A stretch of 64,000 nucleotides of DNA from Xanthostigma xanthostigma (Eukaryota > Arthropoda > Insecta > Raphidioptera > Raphidiidae). Both the position numbers and the translations under genes were made by a program. Of the stretch, positions 27,219 to 42,496 are shown in pieces. How positions within the stretch are numbered: the first letter of the stretch is position 1; every line of letters starts with the position of its first letter. The notes under the pieces were generated by a model. It did no database searches. It was not told the origin of the DNA and saw nothing but the letters and a program-made list of their open reading frames with translations. The stretch lies in assembly GCA_963575645.1 (NCBI GenBank), contig OY754465.1, positions 29,709,501 to 29,773,500 of the forward strand, in the 5' to 3' direction.

Positions 27219-28148
27219 AACATTCAGGTTTGGATCATTCTCTCATAAGAAAATGCAAACTGCATATTAACCATTATTTAAACGCAGACAAGCAGTTTTT
27301 ACATGCTTTTCGACAATTAGGTGCAAATGAGTCCTTATAGGCAAAATTGCTTTATTTTACAAAGGTAAGTCTATTTTCACTATAACATTCAGGTTTGGAT
27401 CATTCTCTCATAAGAAAATGCAAACTGCATATTAACTATTATTTAAACGCATACAAGCAGTTTTTACAAGCTTTATGACAATTAGGTGCAAATGAGTCCT
27501 TATAAGCAAAATTGCTTTATTTCATGAGCGTAAGTCTATTTACACTATACAATTCAGGTTTGGATCATTCGCTCATAAGAAAATGCAAACTGCATATTTA
27601 GTATCATTTTAACGCATACAAGCAGTTTTTACATGCTTTATGACAATTAGGTGCAAATGAGTCTTTATAGGCAAAATTGCTTTATTTCATGAAGGTAAGT
27701 CTATTTACACTATAACATTCAGGTTTGGATCATTCTCTATAAGAAAATGCAAACTGCATATTAACCATTATTTTAACGCATACAAGCAGTTTTTACATGC
27801 TTAATGACAATAAGGGCCAAATGAGTCCTTATAGGCAAAATTGCTTTATTTCATGAAGGTAAGTCTATTTACACTATAATATTCAGGTTTGGATCATTCT
27901 CTCATAAGAAAATGCAAACTGCATATTAACCATTATTTTAACGCTACAAGCAGTTTTTACATGCTTTATGACAATTAGGGGCAAATCAGTCCTTATAGGC
28001 AAAATTGCTTTATATCATGAAGGTAAGTCTATTTACACTATAACATTCAGGTTTGGATCATTCTCTCATAAGAAAATGCAAACTGCATATTAACCATTAT
28101 TTTAACGCAGACAAGCAGTTTTCACATGCTTCACGACAATTGCGTGCA
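27219..28148 (+). repeat. Six-monomer tandem duplication, copy 2 (offset 988 bp)
   Basis: This is the second copy of 26231-27160, with all its private variants in the same order. The copies separate at the end: copy 1 reads 'gcgtgcaaatcagtcc' and copy 2 reads 'gcgtgcaaatgagtact'. The part with 'gagcgtaag' and 'tttagtatc' also resembles about 7100-7560, so this unit type is older than the tandem duplication. Confidence 0.87.
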
Positions 28149-31100
28149 AATGAGTACTTATAGGCAAAATTGCTTTATTTTACAAAGGTAAGTTTATTTA
28201 CACTATAACATTCAGGTTTGGATCATTCTCTCATAAGAAAATGCAAACTGCATACTAACCATTATTTTAACGCAGACAAGCAGTTTTTACATACTTTACG
28301 ACAATTAGGTGCAAATGAGTCTTTATAGGCAAAATTGCTTTATTTCATGAGGGTAAGTCTATTTACACTATAACATTCAGGTTTGGATCATTCTCTCATA
28401 AAAAAATGCAAACTGCATATTTACTATCATTTTAACGCAGACAAGCAGTTTTTACATGCTTCACGACAATTGCGTGCAAATGAGTCCTTATAGGCAAAAT
28501 TGCTTTATTTTACAAAGGTAAGTCTATTTACACTATAACATTCAGGTTTGGATCATTCTCTCATAAGAAAATGCAAACTGCATATTAACCATTATTTTAA
28601 CGCATACAAGCAGTTTTTACATGCTTTATGACAATTAGGTGCAAATGAGTCCTTATAGGCAAAATTGCTTTATTTCATGAGGGTAAGTCTATTTACACTA
28701 TAACATTCAGGTTTGGATCATTCGCTCATAAGAAAATGCAAACTGCATATTTACTATCATTTTAACGCATACAAGCAGTTTTTACATGCTTTATGACAAT
28801 TAGGTGCAAATGAGTCTTTATAGGCAAAATTGCTTTATTTCATGTAGGTAAGTCTATTTACACTATAACATTCAGGTTTGGATCATTCTCTCATAAGAAA
28901 ATGCAAACTGCTTATTAACTATTATTTTAACGCATACAAGCAGTTTTTACAAGCTTTATGACAATTAGGTGCAAATGAGTCCTTATAGGCAAAATTGCTT
29001 TATTTCATGAAGGTAAGTCTATTTACATTATAATATTCAGGTTTGGATCATTCGCTCATAAGAAAATGCAAACTGCATATTAACCATTATTTTAACGCTA
29101 CAAGCAGTTTTTACATGCTTTATGACAATTAGGGGCAAATGAGTCCTTATAGGCAAAATTGCTTTATTTTATGAAGGTAAGTCTATTTACACTATAACAT
29201 TCAGGTTTGGATCATTCTCTCATAAGAAAATGCAAACTGCATATTAACCATTATTTAAACGCAGACAAGCAGTTTTTACATGCTTTACGACAATTAGGTG
29301 CAAATGAGTCCTTATAGGCAAAATTGCTTTATTTTACAAAGGTAAGTCTATTTTCACTATAACATTCAGGTTTGGATCATTCTCTCATAAGAAAATGCAA
29401 ACTGCATATTAACTATTATTTTAACGCATACAAGCAGTTTTTACAAGCTTTATGACAATTAGGTGCAAATGAGTCCTTATAGGCAAAATTGCTTTTTTTC
29501 ATGAGGGTAAGTCTATTTACACTATAACATTCAGGTTTGGATCATTCGCTCATAAGAAAATGCAAACTGCATATTTACTATCATTTTAACGCATACAAGC
29601 AGTTTTTACATGCTTTATGACAATTAGGTGCAAATGAGTCTTTATAGGCAAAATTGCTTTATTTCATGAAGGTAAGTCTATTTACACTATAACATTCAGG
29701 TTTGGATCATTCTCTCTTAAGAAAATGCAAACTGCATATTAACCATTATTTAAACGCAGACAAGCAGTTTTTACATGCTTTACGACAATTAGGTGCAAAT
29801 GAGTCCTTATAGGCAAAATTGCTTTATTTTACAAAGGTAAGTCTATTTTCACTATAACATTCAGGTTTGGATCATTCTCTTATAAGAAAATGCAAACTGC
29901 ATATTAACCATTATTTTAACGCATACAAGCAATTTTTACATGCTTTATGACAATTAGGTGCAAATGAGTCTTTATAGGCAAAATTGCTTTATTTCATGAA
30001 GGTAAGTCTATTTACACTATAACATTCAGGTTTGGATCATTCTCTTATAAGAAAATGCAAACTGCATATTAACCATTATTTTAACGCATACAAGCAATTT
30101 TTACATGCTTTATGACAATTAGGTGCAAATGAGTCCTTATAGGCAAAATTGCTTTACTTCATAAAGGTAAGTCTATTTACACTATAATATTCAGGTTTGG
30201 ATCATTCTCTCATAAGAAAATGCAAACTGCATATTAACCATTATTTTAACGCTACAAGCAGTTTTTACATGCTTTATGACAATTAGGTGCAAATGAGTCT
30301 TTATAGGCAAAATTGCTTTATTTCATGAAGGTAAGTCTATTTACACTATAACATTCAGGTTTGGATCATTCTCTCATAAGAAAATGCAAACTGCATATTA
30401 ACCATTATTTTAACGCATACAAGCAATTTTTACATGCTTTATGACAGTTAGGGGCAAATGAGTCCTTATAGGCAAAATTGCTTTATTTCATGAAGGTAAG
30501 TCTATTTACATTATAATATTCAGGTTTGGATCATTCTCTCATAAGAAAATGCAAACTGCATATTAACCATTATTTTAACGCTACAAGCAGTTTTTACATG
30601 CTTTATGACAATTAGGGGCAAATGAGTCCTTATAGGCAAAATTGCTTTATTTCATGAAGGTAAGTCTATTTACACTATAACATTCAGGTTTGGATCATTC
30701 TCTCATAAGAAAATGCAAACTGCATATTTACTATCATTTTAACGCATACAAGCAGTTTTTACATGCTTTATGACATTTAGGTGCAAATGAGTCTTTATAG
30801 GCAAAATTGCTTTATTTCATGAAGGTAAGTCTATTTACACTATAATATTCAGGTTTGGATCATTCTCTCATAAGAAAATGCAAACTGCATATTAACCATT
30901 ATTTTAACGCTACAAGCAGTTTTTACATGCTTTATGAAAATTAGGGGCAAATGAGTCCTTATAGGCAAAATTGCTTTATTTCATGAGGGTAAGTCTATTT
31001 ACACTATAACATTCAGGTTTGGATCATTCGCTCATAAGAAAATGCAAACTGCATATTTACTATCATTTTAACGCATACAAGCAGTTTTTACATGCTTTAT

Positions 31101-31814
31101 GACAATTAGGTGCAAATGAGTCCTTATAGGCAAAATTGCTTTATTTCATGAGGGTAAGTCTATTTACACTATAAAATTCAGGTTTGGATCATTCGCTCAT
31201 AAGAAAATGCAAACTGCATATTTACTATCATTTTAACGCATACAAGCAGTTTTTACATGCTTTATGACAATTAGGTGCAAATGAGTCTTTATAGGCAAAA
31301 TTGCTTTATTTCATGAAGGTAAGTCTATTTACACTATAACATTCAGGTTTGGATCATTCTCTCATAAGAAAATGCAAACTGCATATTAACCATTATTTTA
31401 ACGCAGACAAGCAGTTTTTACATACTTTACGACAATTAGGTGCAAATGAGTCTTTATAGGCAAAATTGCTTTATTTCATGAGGGTAAGTCTATTTACACT
31501 ATAACATTCAGGTTTGGATCATTCTCTCATAAGAAAATGCAAACTGCATATTTACTATCATTTTAACGCAGACAAGCAGTTTTTACATGCTTTACGACAA
31601 TTAGGTGCAAATGAGTCCTTATAGGCAAAATTGCTTTATTTTACAAAGGTAAGTCTATTTACACTATAACATTCAGGTTTGGATCATTCTCTCATAAGAA
31701 AATGCAAACTGCATATTAACCATTATTTTAACGCATACAAGCAGTTTTTACATGCTTTATGACAATTAGGGGCAAATGAGTCCTTATAGGCAAAATTGCT
31801 TTATTTTACAAAGG

Positions 31815-33580
31815 TAAGTCTATTTTCTCTATAACATTCAGGTTTGGATCATTCTCTCATAAGAAAATGCAAACTGCATATTAACTATTATTTTAACGCA
31901 TACAAGCAGTTTTACAAGCTTTATGACAATTAGGTGCAAATGAGTCCTTATAGGCAAAAATGCTTTATTTCATGAGGGTAAGTCTATTTACACTATAACA
32001 TTCAGGTTTGGATCATTCGCTCATAAGAAAATGCAAACTGCATATTTACTATCATTTTAACGCATACAAGCAGTTTTTACATGCTTTATGACAATTAGGT
32101 GCAAATGAGTCTTTATAGGCAAAATTGCTTTATTTCATGAAGGTAAGTCTATTTACACTATAACATTCAGGTTTGGATCATTCTCTCATAAGAAAATGCA
32201 AACTGCATATTAACCATTATTTTAACGCATACAAGCAATTTTTACATGCTTTATGACAGTTAGGGGCAAATGAGTCCTTATAGGCAAAATTGCTTTATTT
32301 CATGAAGGTAAGTCTATTTACATTATAATATTCAGGTTTGGATCATTCTCTCATAAGAAAATGCAAACTGCATATTAACCATTATTTTAACGCTACAAGC
32401 AGTTTTTACATGCTTTATGACAATTAGGGGCAAATGAGTCCTTATAGGCAAAATTGCTTTATTTCATGAAGGTAAGTCTATTTACACTATAACATTCAGG
32501 TTTGGATCATTCTCTCATAAGAAAATGCAAACTGCATATTTACTATCATTTTAACGCATACAAGCAGTTTTTACATGCTTTATGACATTTAGGTGCAAAT
32601 GAGTCTTTATAGGCAAAATTGCTTTATTTCATGAAGGTAAGTCTATTTACACTATAACATTCAGGTTTGGATCATTCTCTCATAAGAAAATGCAAACTGC
32701 ATATTTACTATCATTTTAACGCATACAAGCAGTTTTTACATGCTTTATGACAATTAGGTGCAAATGAGTCTTTATAGGCAAAATTGCTTTATTTCATGAA
32801 GGTAAGTCTATTTACATTATAATATTCAGGTTTGGATCATTCTCTCATAAGAAAATGCAAACTGCATATTAACCATTATTTTAACGCTACAAGCAGTTTT
32901 TACATGCTTTATGACAATTAGGGGCAAATGAGTCCTTATAGGCAAAATTGCTTTATTTTATGAAGGTAAGTCTATTTACACTATAACATTCAAGTTTGGA
33001 TCATTCTCTCTTAAGAAAATGCAAACTGCATATTAACCATTATTTTAACGCAGACAAGCAGTTTTTACATGCTTCACGACAATTGCGTGCAAATGAGTCC
33101 TTATAGGCAAAATTGCTTTATTTTACAAAGGTAAGTTTATTTACACTATAACATTCAGGTTTGGATCATTCTCTCATAAGAAAATGCAAACTGCATATTA
33201 ACCATTATTTTAACGCAGACAAGCAGTTTTTACATACTTTACGACAATTAGGTGCAAATGAGTCTTTATAGGCAAAATTGCTTTATTTCATGAGGGTTAG
33301 TCTATTTACACTATAACATTCAGGTTTGGATCATTCTCTCATAAGAAAATGCAAACTGCATATTTACTATCATTTTAACGCAGACAAGCAGTTTTTACAT
33401 GCTTCACGACAATTGCGTGCAAATGAGTCCTTATAGGCAAAATTGCTTTATTTTACAAAGGTAAGTCTATTTACACTATAACATTCAGGTTTGGATCATT
33501 CTCTCATAAGAAAATGCAAACTGCATATTAACCATTATTTTAACGCATACAAGCAGTTTTTACATGCTTTATGACAATTA
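31815..33580 (+). repeat. Macro-block, copy a (offset 6922 bp to 38736-40505)
   Basis: A constant offset of 6922 bp links this block with 38736-40505. Shared markers are 'tattttctct' (31821 and 38742), 'acagttagg' (32256 and 39178), the 'acattataatattc' unit and 'caagtttgga' (32991 and 39913), followed by the 'cacgacaattgcg' and 'catactttacg' units. One-base differences such as 'cagttttacaagc' (about 31907) in this copy and 'tttggaacattcg' (about 38932) in the other give the level of divergence. Confidence 0.8.
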
Positions 33581-36500
33581 GGGGCAAATGAGTCCTTATA
33601 GGCAATATTGCTTTATTTTATGAAGGTAAGTCTATTTACACTATAACATTCAGGTTTGGATCATTCTCTCATAAGAAAATGCAAACTGCATATTAACAAT
33701 TATATAAACGCAGACAAGCAGTTTTTACATGCTTTACGACAATTAGGTGCAAATGAGTCCTTATAGGCAAAATTGCTTTATTTCATGAAGGTAAGTCTAT
33801 TTACACTATAATATTCAGGTTTGGATCATTCTCTCATAAGAAAATGCAAACTGCATATTAACCATTATTTTAACGCTACAAGCAGTTTTTACATGCTTTA
33901 TGAAAATTAGGGGCAAATGAGTCCTTATAGGCAAAATTGCTTTATTTCATGAGGGTAAGTCTATTTACACTATAACATTCAGGTTTGGATCATTCGCTCA
34001 TAAGAAAATGCAAACTGCATATTTACTATCATTTTAACGCATACAAGCAGTTTTTACATGCTTTATGACAATTAGGTGCAAATGAGTCTTTATAGGCAAA
34101 ATTGCTTTATTTCATGAAGGTAAGTCTATTTACACTATAACATTCAGGTTTGGATCATTCTCTCATAAGAAAATGCAAACTGCATATTAACCATTATTTT
34201 AACGCATACAAGCAATTTTTACATGCTTTATGACAATTAGAGGCAAATGAGTCCTTATAGGCAAAATTGCTTTATTTCATAAAGGTAAGTCTATTTACAC
34301 TATAATATTCAGGTTTGGATCATTCTCTCATAAGAAAATGCAAACTGCATATTAACCATTATTTTAACGCTACAAGCAGTTTTTACATGCTTTATGACAA
34401 TTAGGTGCAAATGAGTCCTTATAGGCAAAATTGCTTTATTTTACAAAGGTAAGTCTATTTTCACTATAACATTCAGGTTTGGATCATTCTCTCATAAGAA
34501 AATGCAAACTGCATATTAACTATTATTTTAACGCATACAAGCAGTTTTTACAAGCTTTATGACAATTAGGTGCAAATGAGTCCTTATAGGCAAAATTGCT
34601 TTATTTCATGAGGGTAAGTCTATTTACACTATAACATTCAGGTTTGGATCATTCGCTCATAAGAAAATGCAAACTGCATATTTACTATCATTTTAACGCA
34701 TACAAGCAGTTTTTACATGCTTTATGACAATTAGGTGCAAATGAGTCTTTATAGGCAAAATTGCTTTATTTCATGTAGGTAAGTCTATTTACACTATAAC
34801 ATTCAGGTTTGGATCATTCTCTCATAGGAAAATGCAAACTGCATATTAACCATTATTTTAACGCATACAAGCAATTTTAAAATGCTTTATGACAATTAGG
34901 GGCAAATGAGTCCTTATAGGCAAAATTGCTTTATTTCATGAAGGTAAGTCTATTTACACTATAATATTCAGGTTTGGATCATTCTCTCATAAGAAAATGC
35001 AAACTGCATATTAACCATTATTTTAACGCTACAAGCAGTTTTTACATGCTTTATGACAATTAGGGGCAAATGATTCCTTATAGGCAAAATTGCTTTATTT
35101 CATGAAGGTAAGTCTATTTACACTATAACATTCAGGTTTGGATCATTCTCTCATAAGAAAATGCAAACTGCATATTAACCATTATTTTAACGCAGACAAG
35201 CAGTTTTTACATGCTTCACGACAATTGCGTGCAAATGAGTCCTTATAGGCAAAATTGCTTTATTTTACAAAGGTAAGTTTATTTACACTATAACATTCAG
35301 GTTTGGATCATTCTCTCATAAGAAAATGCAAACTTCATATTAACCATTATTTAAACGCAGACAAGCAGTTTTTACATGCTTTACGACAATTAGGTGCAAA
35401 TGAGTCTTTATAGGCAAAATTGCTTTATTTCATGAGGGTAAGTCTATTTACACTATTACATTCAGGTTTGGATCATTATCTCATAAGAAAATGCAAACTG
35501 CATATTAACCATTATTTTAACGCATACAAGCAGTTTTTACATGCTTTATGACAATTAGGGGCAAATGAGTCCTTATAGGCAAAATTGCTTTATTTCATGA
35601 GGGTAAGTCTATTTACACTATAACATTCAGGTTTGGATCATTCGCTCATAAGAAAATGCAAACTGCATATTTACTATCATTTTAACGCATACAAGCAGTT
35701 TTTACATGCTTTATGACAATTAGGTGCAAATGAGTCTTTATAGGCAAAATTGCTTTATTTCATGAGGGTAAGTCTATTTACACTATAACATTCAGGTTTG
35801 GATCATTCTCTCATAAGAAAATGCAAACTGCATATTAACCATTATTTTAACGCAGACAAGCAGTTTTTACATGCTTCACGACAATTGCGTGCAAATGAGT
35901 CCTTATAGGCAAAATTGCTTTATTTTACAAAGGTAAGTTTATTTACACTATAACATTCAGGTTTGGATCATTCTCTCATAAGAAAATGCAAACTGCATAT
36001 TAACCATTATTTTAACGCAGACAAGCAGTTTTTACATACTTTACGACAATTAGGTGCAAATGAGTCTTTATAGGCAAAATTGCTTTATTTCATGAGGGTT
36101 AGTCTATTTACACTATAACATTCAGGTTTGGATCATTCTCTCATAAGAAAATGCAAACTGCATATTAACCATTATTTTAACGCAGACAAGCAGTTTTTAC
36201 ATGCTTCACGACAATTGCGTGCAAATGAGTCCTTATAGGCAAAATTGCTTTATTTTACAAAGGTAAGTTTATTTACACTATAACATTCAGGTTTGGATCA
36301 TTCTCTCATAAGAAAATGCAAACTTCATATTAACCATTATTTTAACGCATACAAGCAGTTTTTACATGCTTTATGACAATAAGGGCCAAATGAGTCCTTA
36401 TAGGCAAAATTGCTTTAATTCATGAAGGTAAGTCTATTTACACTATAATATTCAGGTTTGGATCATTCTCTCATAAGAAAATGCAAACTGCATATTAACC

Positions 36501-36840
36501 ATTATTTTAACGCATACAAGCAGTTTTTACATGCTTTATGACAATTAGGGGCAAATGAGTCCTTATAGGCAAAATTGCTTTATATCATGAAGGTAAGTCT
36601 ATTTACACTATAACATTCAGGTTTGGATCATTCTATCATAAGAAAATGCAAACTGCATATTAACCATTATTTTAACGCAGACAAGCAGTTTTTACATGCT
36701 TCACGACAATTGCGTGCAAATGAGTCCTTATAGGCAAAATTGCTTTATTTTACAAAGGTAAGTTTATTTACACTATAACATTCAGGTTTGGATCATTCTC
36801 TCATAAGAAAATGCAAACTGCATATTAACCATTATTTTAA
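32830..36840 (+). repeat. Macro-block 1 of a four-copy family
   Basis: This block contains, in order, 'caagtttgga' (32991), 'aatattg' (33604), 'gaaaattagg', an extra 'tttactatc' unit (about 34020), 'caattttaaaatgc' (about 34873) and 'aaatgattcc' (35068). Related blocks lie at about 46.3-50.17 kb, 57.66-60.75 kb and 62.28-64.0 kb. Against the third block every marker lies at exactly 24832 bp. Against the second the offset changes from 13506 to 13340 because one monomer is missing there. Confidence 0.8.
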
Positions 36841-38735
36841 CGCAGACAAGCAGTTTTTACATACTTTACGACAATTTGGTGCAAATGAGTCTTTATAGGC
36901 AAAATTGCTTTATTTCATGAGGGTTAGTCTATTTACACTATAACATTCAGGTTTGGATCATTCTCTCATAAGAAAATGCAAACTGCATATTAACCATTAT
37001 TTTAACGCAGACAAGCAGTTTTTACATGCTTCACGACAATTGCGTGCAAATGAGTCCTTATAGGCAAAATTGCTTTATTTTACAAAGGTAAGTTTATTTA
37101 CACTATAACATTCAGGTTTGGATCATTCTCTCATAAGAAAATGCAAACTGCATATTAACCATTATTTTAACGCAGACAAGCAGTTTTTACATACTTTACG
37201 ACAATTAGGTGCAAATGAGTCTTTATAGGCAAAATTGCTTTATTTCATGAGGGTTAGTCTATTTACACTATAACATTCAGGTTTGGATCATTCTCTCATA
37301 AGAAAATGCAAACTGCATATTTACTATCATTTTAACGCAGACAAGCAGTTTTTACATGCTTCACGACAATTGCGTGCAAATGAGTCCTTATAGGCAAAAT
37401 TGCTTTATTTTACAAAGGTAAGTCTATTTACACTATAACATTCAGGTTTGGATCATTCTCTCATAAGAAAATGCAAACTGCATATTAACAATTATTTAAA
37501 CGCAGACAAGCAGTTTTTACATGCTTTACGACAATTAGGTGCAAATGAGTCCTTATAGGCAAAATTGCTTTATTTCATGAGGGTAAGTCTATTTACACTA
37601 TAACATTCAGGTTTGGATCATTCGCTCATAAGAAAATGCAAACTGCATATTTACTATCATTTTAACGCATACAAGCAGTTTTTACATGCTTTATGACAAT
37701 TAGGTGCAAATGAGTCTTTATAGGCAAAATTGCTTTATTTCATGAAGGTAAGTCTATTTACACTATAACATTCAGGTTTGGATCATTCTCTTATAAGAAA
37801 ATGCAAACTGCATATTAACCATTATTTTAACGCATACAAGCAATTTTTACATGCTTTATGACAATTAGGGGCAAATGAGTCCTTATAGGCAAAATTGCTT
37901 TACTTCATAAAGGTAAGTCTATTTACACTATAATATTCAGGTTTGGATCATTCTCTCATAAGAAAATGCAAACTGCATATTAACCATTATTTTAACGCTA
38001 CAAGCAGTTTTTACATGCTTTATGACAATTAGGTGCAAATGAGTCCTTATACAAAAATTGCTTTATTTTACAAAGGTAAGTCTATTTTCTCTATAACATT
38101 CAGGTTTGGATCATTCTCTCATAAGAAAATGCAAACTGCATATTAACTATTATTTTAACGCATACAAGCAGTTTTTACAAGCTTTATGACATTTAGGTGC
38201 AAATGAGTCTTTATAGGCAAAATTGCTTTATTTCATGAAGGTAAGTCTATTTTCTCTATAACATTCAGGTTTGGATCATTCTCTCATAAGAAAATGCAAA
38301 CTGCATATTAACCATTATTTTAACGCTACAAGCAGTTTTTACATGCTTTATGACAATTAGGGGCAAATGAGTCCTTATAGGCAAAATTGCTTTATTTCAT
38401 GAAGGTTAGTCTATTTACACTATAACATTCAGGTTTGGAACATTCGCTCATAAGAAAATGCAAACTGCATATTTACTATCATTTTAACGCATACAAGCAG
38501 TTTTTACATGCTTTATGACAATTAGGGGCAAATGAGTCCTTATAGGCAAAATTGCTTTATTTCATGAAGGTTAGTCTATTTACACTATAACATTCAGGTT
38601 TGGATCATTCTCTCATAAGAAAATGCAAACTGCATATTTACTATCATTTTAACGCATACAAGCAGTTTTTACATGCTTTATGACATTTAGGTGCAAATGA
38701 GTCTTTATAGGCAAAATTGCTTTATTTCATGAAGG

Positions 38736-40505
38736 TAAGTCTATTTTCTCTATAACATTCAGGTTTGGATCATTCTCTCATAAGAAAATGCAAACTGCAT
38801 ATTAACTATTATTTTAACGCATACAAGCAGTTTTTACAAGCTTTATGACAATTAGGTGCAAATGAGTCCTTATAGGCAAAATTGCTTTATTTCATGAGGG
38901 TAAGTCTATTTACACTATAACATTCAGGTTTGGAACATTCGCTCATAAGAAAATGCAAACTGCATATTTACTATCATTTTAACGCATACAAGCAGTTTTT
39001 ACATGCTTTATGACAATTAGGTGCAAATGAGTCTTTATAGGCAAAATTGCTTTATTTCATGAAGGTAAGTCTATTTACACTATAACATTCAGGTTTGGAT
39101 CATTCTCTCATAAGAAAATGCAAACTGCATATTAACCATTATTTTAACGCATACAAGCAATTTTTACATGCTTTATGACAGTTAGGGGCAAATGAGTCCT
39201 TATAGGCAAAATTGCTTTATTTCATGAAGGTAAGTCTATTTACATTATAATATTCAGGTTTGGATCATTCTCTCATAAGAAAATGCAAACTGCATATTAA
39301 CCATTATTTTAACGCTACAAGCAGTTTTTACATGCTTTATGACAATTAGGGGCAAATGAGTCCTTATAGGCAAAATTGCTTTATTTCATGAAGGTTAGTC
39401 TATTTACACTATAACATTCAGGTTTGGATCATTCTCTCATAAGAAAATGCAAACTGCATATTTACTATCATTTTAACGCATACAAGCAGTTTTTACATGC
39501 TTTATGACATTTAGGTGCAAATGAGTCTTTATAGGCAAAATTGCTTTATTTCATGAAGGTAAGTCTATTTACACTATAACATTCAGGTTTGGATCATTCT
39601 CTCATAAGAAAATGCAAACTGCATATTTACTATCATTTTAACGCATACAAGCAGTTTTTACATGCTTTATGACAATTAGGTGCAAATGAGTCTTTATAGG
39701 CAAAATTGCTTTATTTCATGAAGGTAAGTCTATTTACATTATAATATTCAGGTTTGGATCATTCTCTCATAAGAAAATGCAAACTGCATATTAACCATTA
39801 TTTTAACGCTACAAGCAGTTTTTACATGCTTTATGACAATTAGGGGCAAATGAGTCCTTATAGGCAAAATTGCTTTATTTTATGAAGGTAAGTCTATTTA
39901 CACTATAACATTCAAGTTTGGATCATTCTCTCTTAAGAAAATGCAAACTGCATATTAACCATTATTTTAACGCAGACAAGCAGTTTTTACATGCTTCACG
40001 ACAATTGCGTGCAAATGAGTCCTTATAGGCAAAATTGCTTTATTTTACAAAGGTAAGTTTATTTACACTATAACATTCAGGTTTGGATCATTCTCTCATA
40101 GGAAAATGCAAACTGCATATTAACCATTATTTTAACGCAGACAAGCAGTTTTTACATACTTTACGACAATTAGGTGCAAATGAGTCTTTATAGGCAAAAT
40201 TGCTTTATTTCATGAGGGTTAGTCTATTTACACTATAACATTCAGGTTTGGATCATTCTCTCATAAGAAAATGCAAACTGCATATTTACTATCATTTTAA
40301 CGCAGACAAGCAGTTTTTACATGCTTCACGACAATTGCGTGCAAATGAGTCCTTATAGGCAAAATTGCTTTATTTTACAAAGGTAAGTCTATTTACACTA
40401 TAACATTCAGGTTTGGATCATTCTCTCATAAGAAAATGCAAACTGCATATTATTAACCATTATTTTAACGCATACAAGCAGTTTTTACATGCTTTATGAC
40501 AATTA
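38736..40505 (+). repeat. Macro-block, copy b (offset 6922 bp from 31815-33580)
   Basis: This is the second copy of 31815-33580 with the same unit order. It has a three-base insertion, 'catattattaacc', near 40450 that the other copy lacks. After about 40505 the two copies follow different unit types, 'gcaatattgc' after copy a and 'gtgcaaa' or 'aaataagtcc' units here. A further partial copy starts near 46497 ('caagtttgg'). Confidence 0.78.
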
Positions 40506-40844
40506 GGGGCAAATAAGTCCTTATAGGCAAAATTGCTTTATTTTACAAAGGTAAGTCTATTTTCACTATAACATTCAGGTTTGGATCATTCTCTCATAAG
40601 AAAATGCAAACTGAATATTAACTATTATTTAAACGCATGCAAGCAGTTTTTACAAGCTTTATGACAATTAGGTGCAAATGAGTCCTTATAAGCAAAATTG
40701 CTTTATTTCATGAAGGTAAGTCTATTTACACTATAACATTCAGGTTTGGATCATTCTCTCATAAGAAAATGCAAACTGCATATTAACCATTATTTTAACG
40801 CATACATGCAGTTTTTACATGCTTTATGACAATTAGGGCCAAAT

Positions 40845-41695
40845 AAGTCCTTATAGGCAAAATTGCTTTACTTCATAAAGGTAAGTCTATTTACACTATA
40901 ATATTCAGGTTTGGATCATTCTCTCATAAGAAAATGCAAACTGCATATTAACCATTATTTTAACGCTACAAGCAATTTTTACATGCTTTATGACAATTAG
41001 GGGCAAATGAGTCCTTATAGGCAAAATTGCTTTACTTCATAAAGGTAAGTCTATTTACACTATAATATTCAGGTTTGGATCATTCTCTCATAAGAAAATG
41101 CAAACTGCATATTAACCATTATTTTAACGCTACAAGCAGTTTTTACATGCTTTATGACAATTAGGTGCAAATGAGTCCTTATAGGCAAAATAATTTGCTT
41201 TAGTTTACAAAGGTAAGTCTATTTTCTCTATAACATTCAGGTTTGGATCATTCTCTCATAAGAAAATGCAAACTGAATATTAACTATTATTTTAACGCAT
41301 ACAAGCAGTTTTTACAAGCTTTATGACAATTAGGTGCAAATGAGTCCTTATAGGCAAAATTGCTTTATTTCATGAGGGTAAGTCTATTTACACTATAACA
41401 TTCAGGTTTGGATCATTCGCTCATAAGAAAATGCAAACTGCATATTTACTATCATTTTAACGCATACAAGCAGTTTTTACATGCTTTATGACAATTAGGT
41501 GCAAATGAGTCTTTATAGGCAAAATTGCTTTATTTCATGAAGGTAAGTCTATTTACACTATAACATTCAGGTTTGGATCATTCTCTCATAAGAAAATGCA
41601 AACTGCATATTAACCATTATTTTAACGCATACAAGCAATTTTTACATGCTTTATGACAGTTAGGGGCAAATGAGTCCTTATAGGCAAAATTGCTT
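40845..41695 (+). repeat. Ten-monomer-offset duplication, copy 1 (1652 bp)
   Basis: This stretch recurs at 42497-43347. The diagnostic marker is an insertion giving 'aaaataatttgctttag' at 41187, repeated at 42839 (offset 1652 bp) and absent elsewhere in the window. It is flanked in both copies by the 164-bp 'gctacaagcaattttt' unit and by 'cttcataaagg' units. Confidence 0.85.
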
Positions 41696-42496
41696 TATTT
41701 TACAAAGGTAAGTCTATTTACACTATAACATTTAGGTTTGGATCATTCTCTCATAAGAAAATGCAAACTGCATATTAACCATTATTTAAACGCAGACAAG
41801 CAGTTTTTACATGCTTTTCGACAATTAGGTGCAAATAAGTCCTTATAGGCAAAATTGCTTTATTTTACAAAGGTAAGTCTATTTTCACTATAACATTCAG
41901 GTTTGGATCATTCTCTCATAAGAAAATGCAAACTGAATATTAACTATTATTTAAACGCATGCAAGCAGTTTTTACAAGCTTTATGACAATTAGGTGCAAA
42001 TGAGTCCTTATAAGCAAAATTGCTTTATTTCATGAGGGTTAGTCTATTTACACTATAACATTCAGGTTTGGATCATTCTCTCATAAGAAAATGCAAACTG
42101 CATATTTACTATCATTTTAACGCATACAAGCAGTTTTTACATGCTTTACGACAATTAGGTGCAAATGAGTCCTTATAGGCAAAATTGCTTTATTTCATGA
42201 GGGTAAGTCTATTTACACTATAACATTCAGGTTTGGATCATTCGCTCATAAGAAAATGCAAACTGCATATTTACTATCATTTTAACGCATACAAGCAGTT
42301 TTTACATGCTTTATGACAATTAGGTGCAAATGAGTCTTTATAGGCAAAATTGCTTTATTTCATGAAGGTAAGTCTATTTACACTATAACATTCAGGTTTG
42401 GATCATTCTCTTATAAGAAAATGCAAACTGCATATTAACCATTATTTTAACGCATACAAGCAATTTTTACATGCTTTATGACAATTAGGGGCAAAT

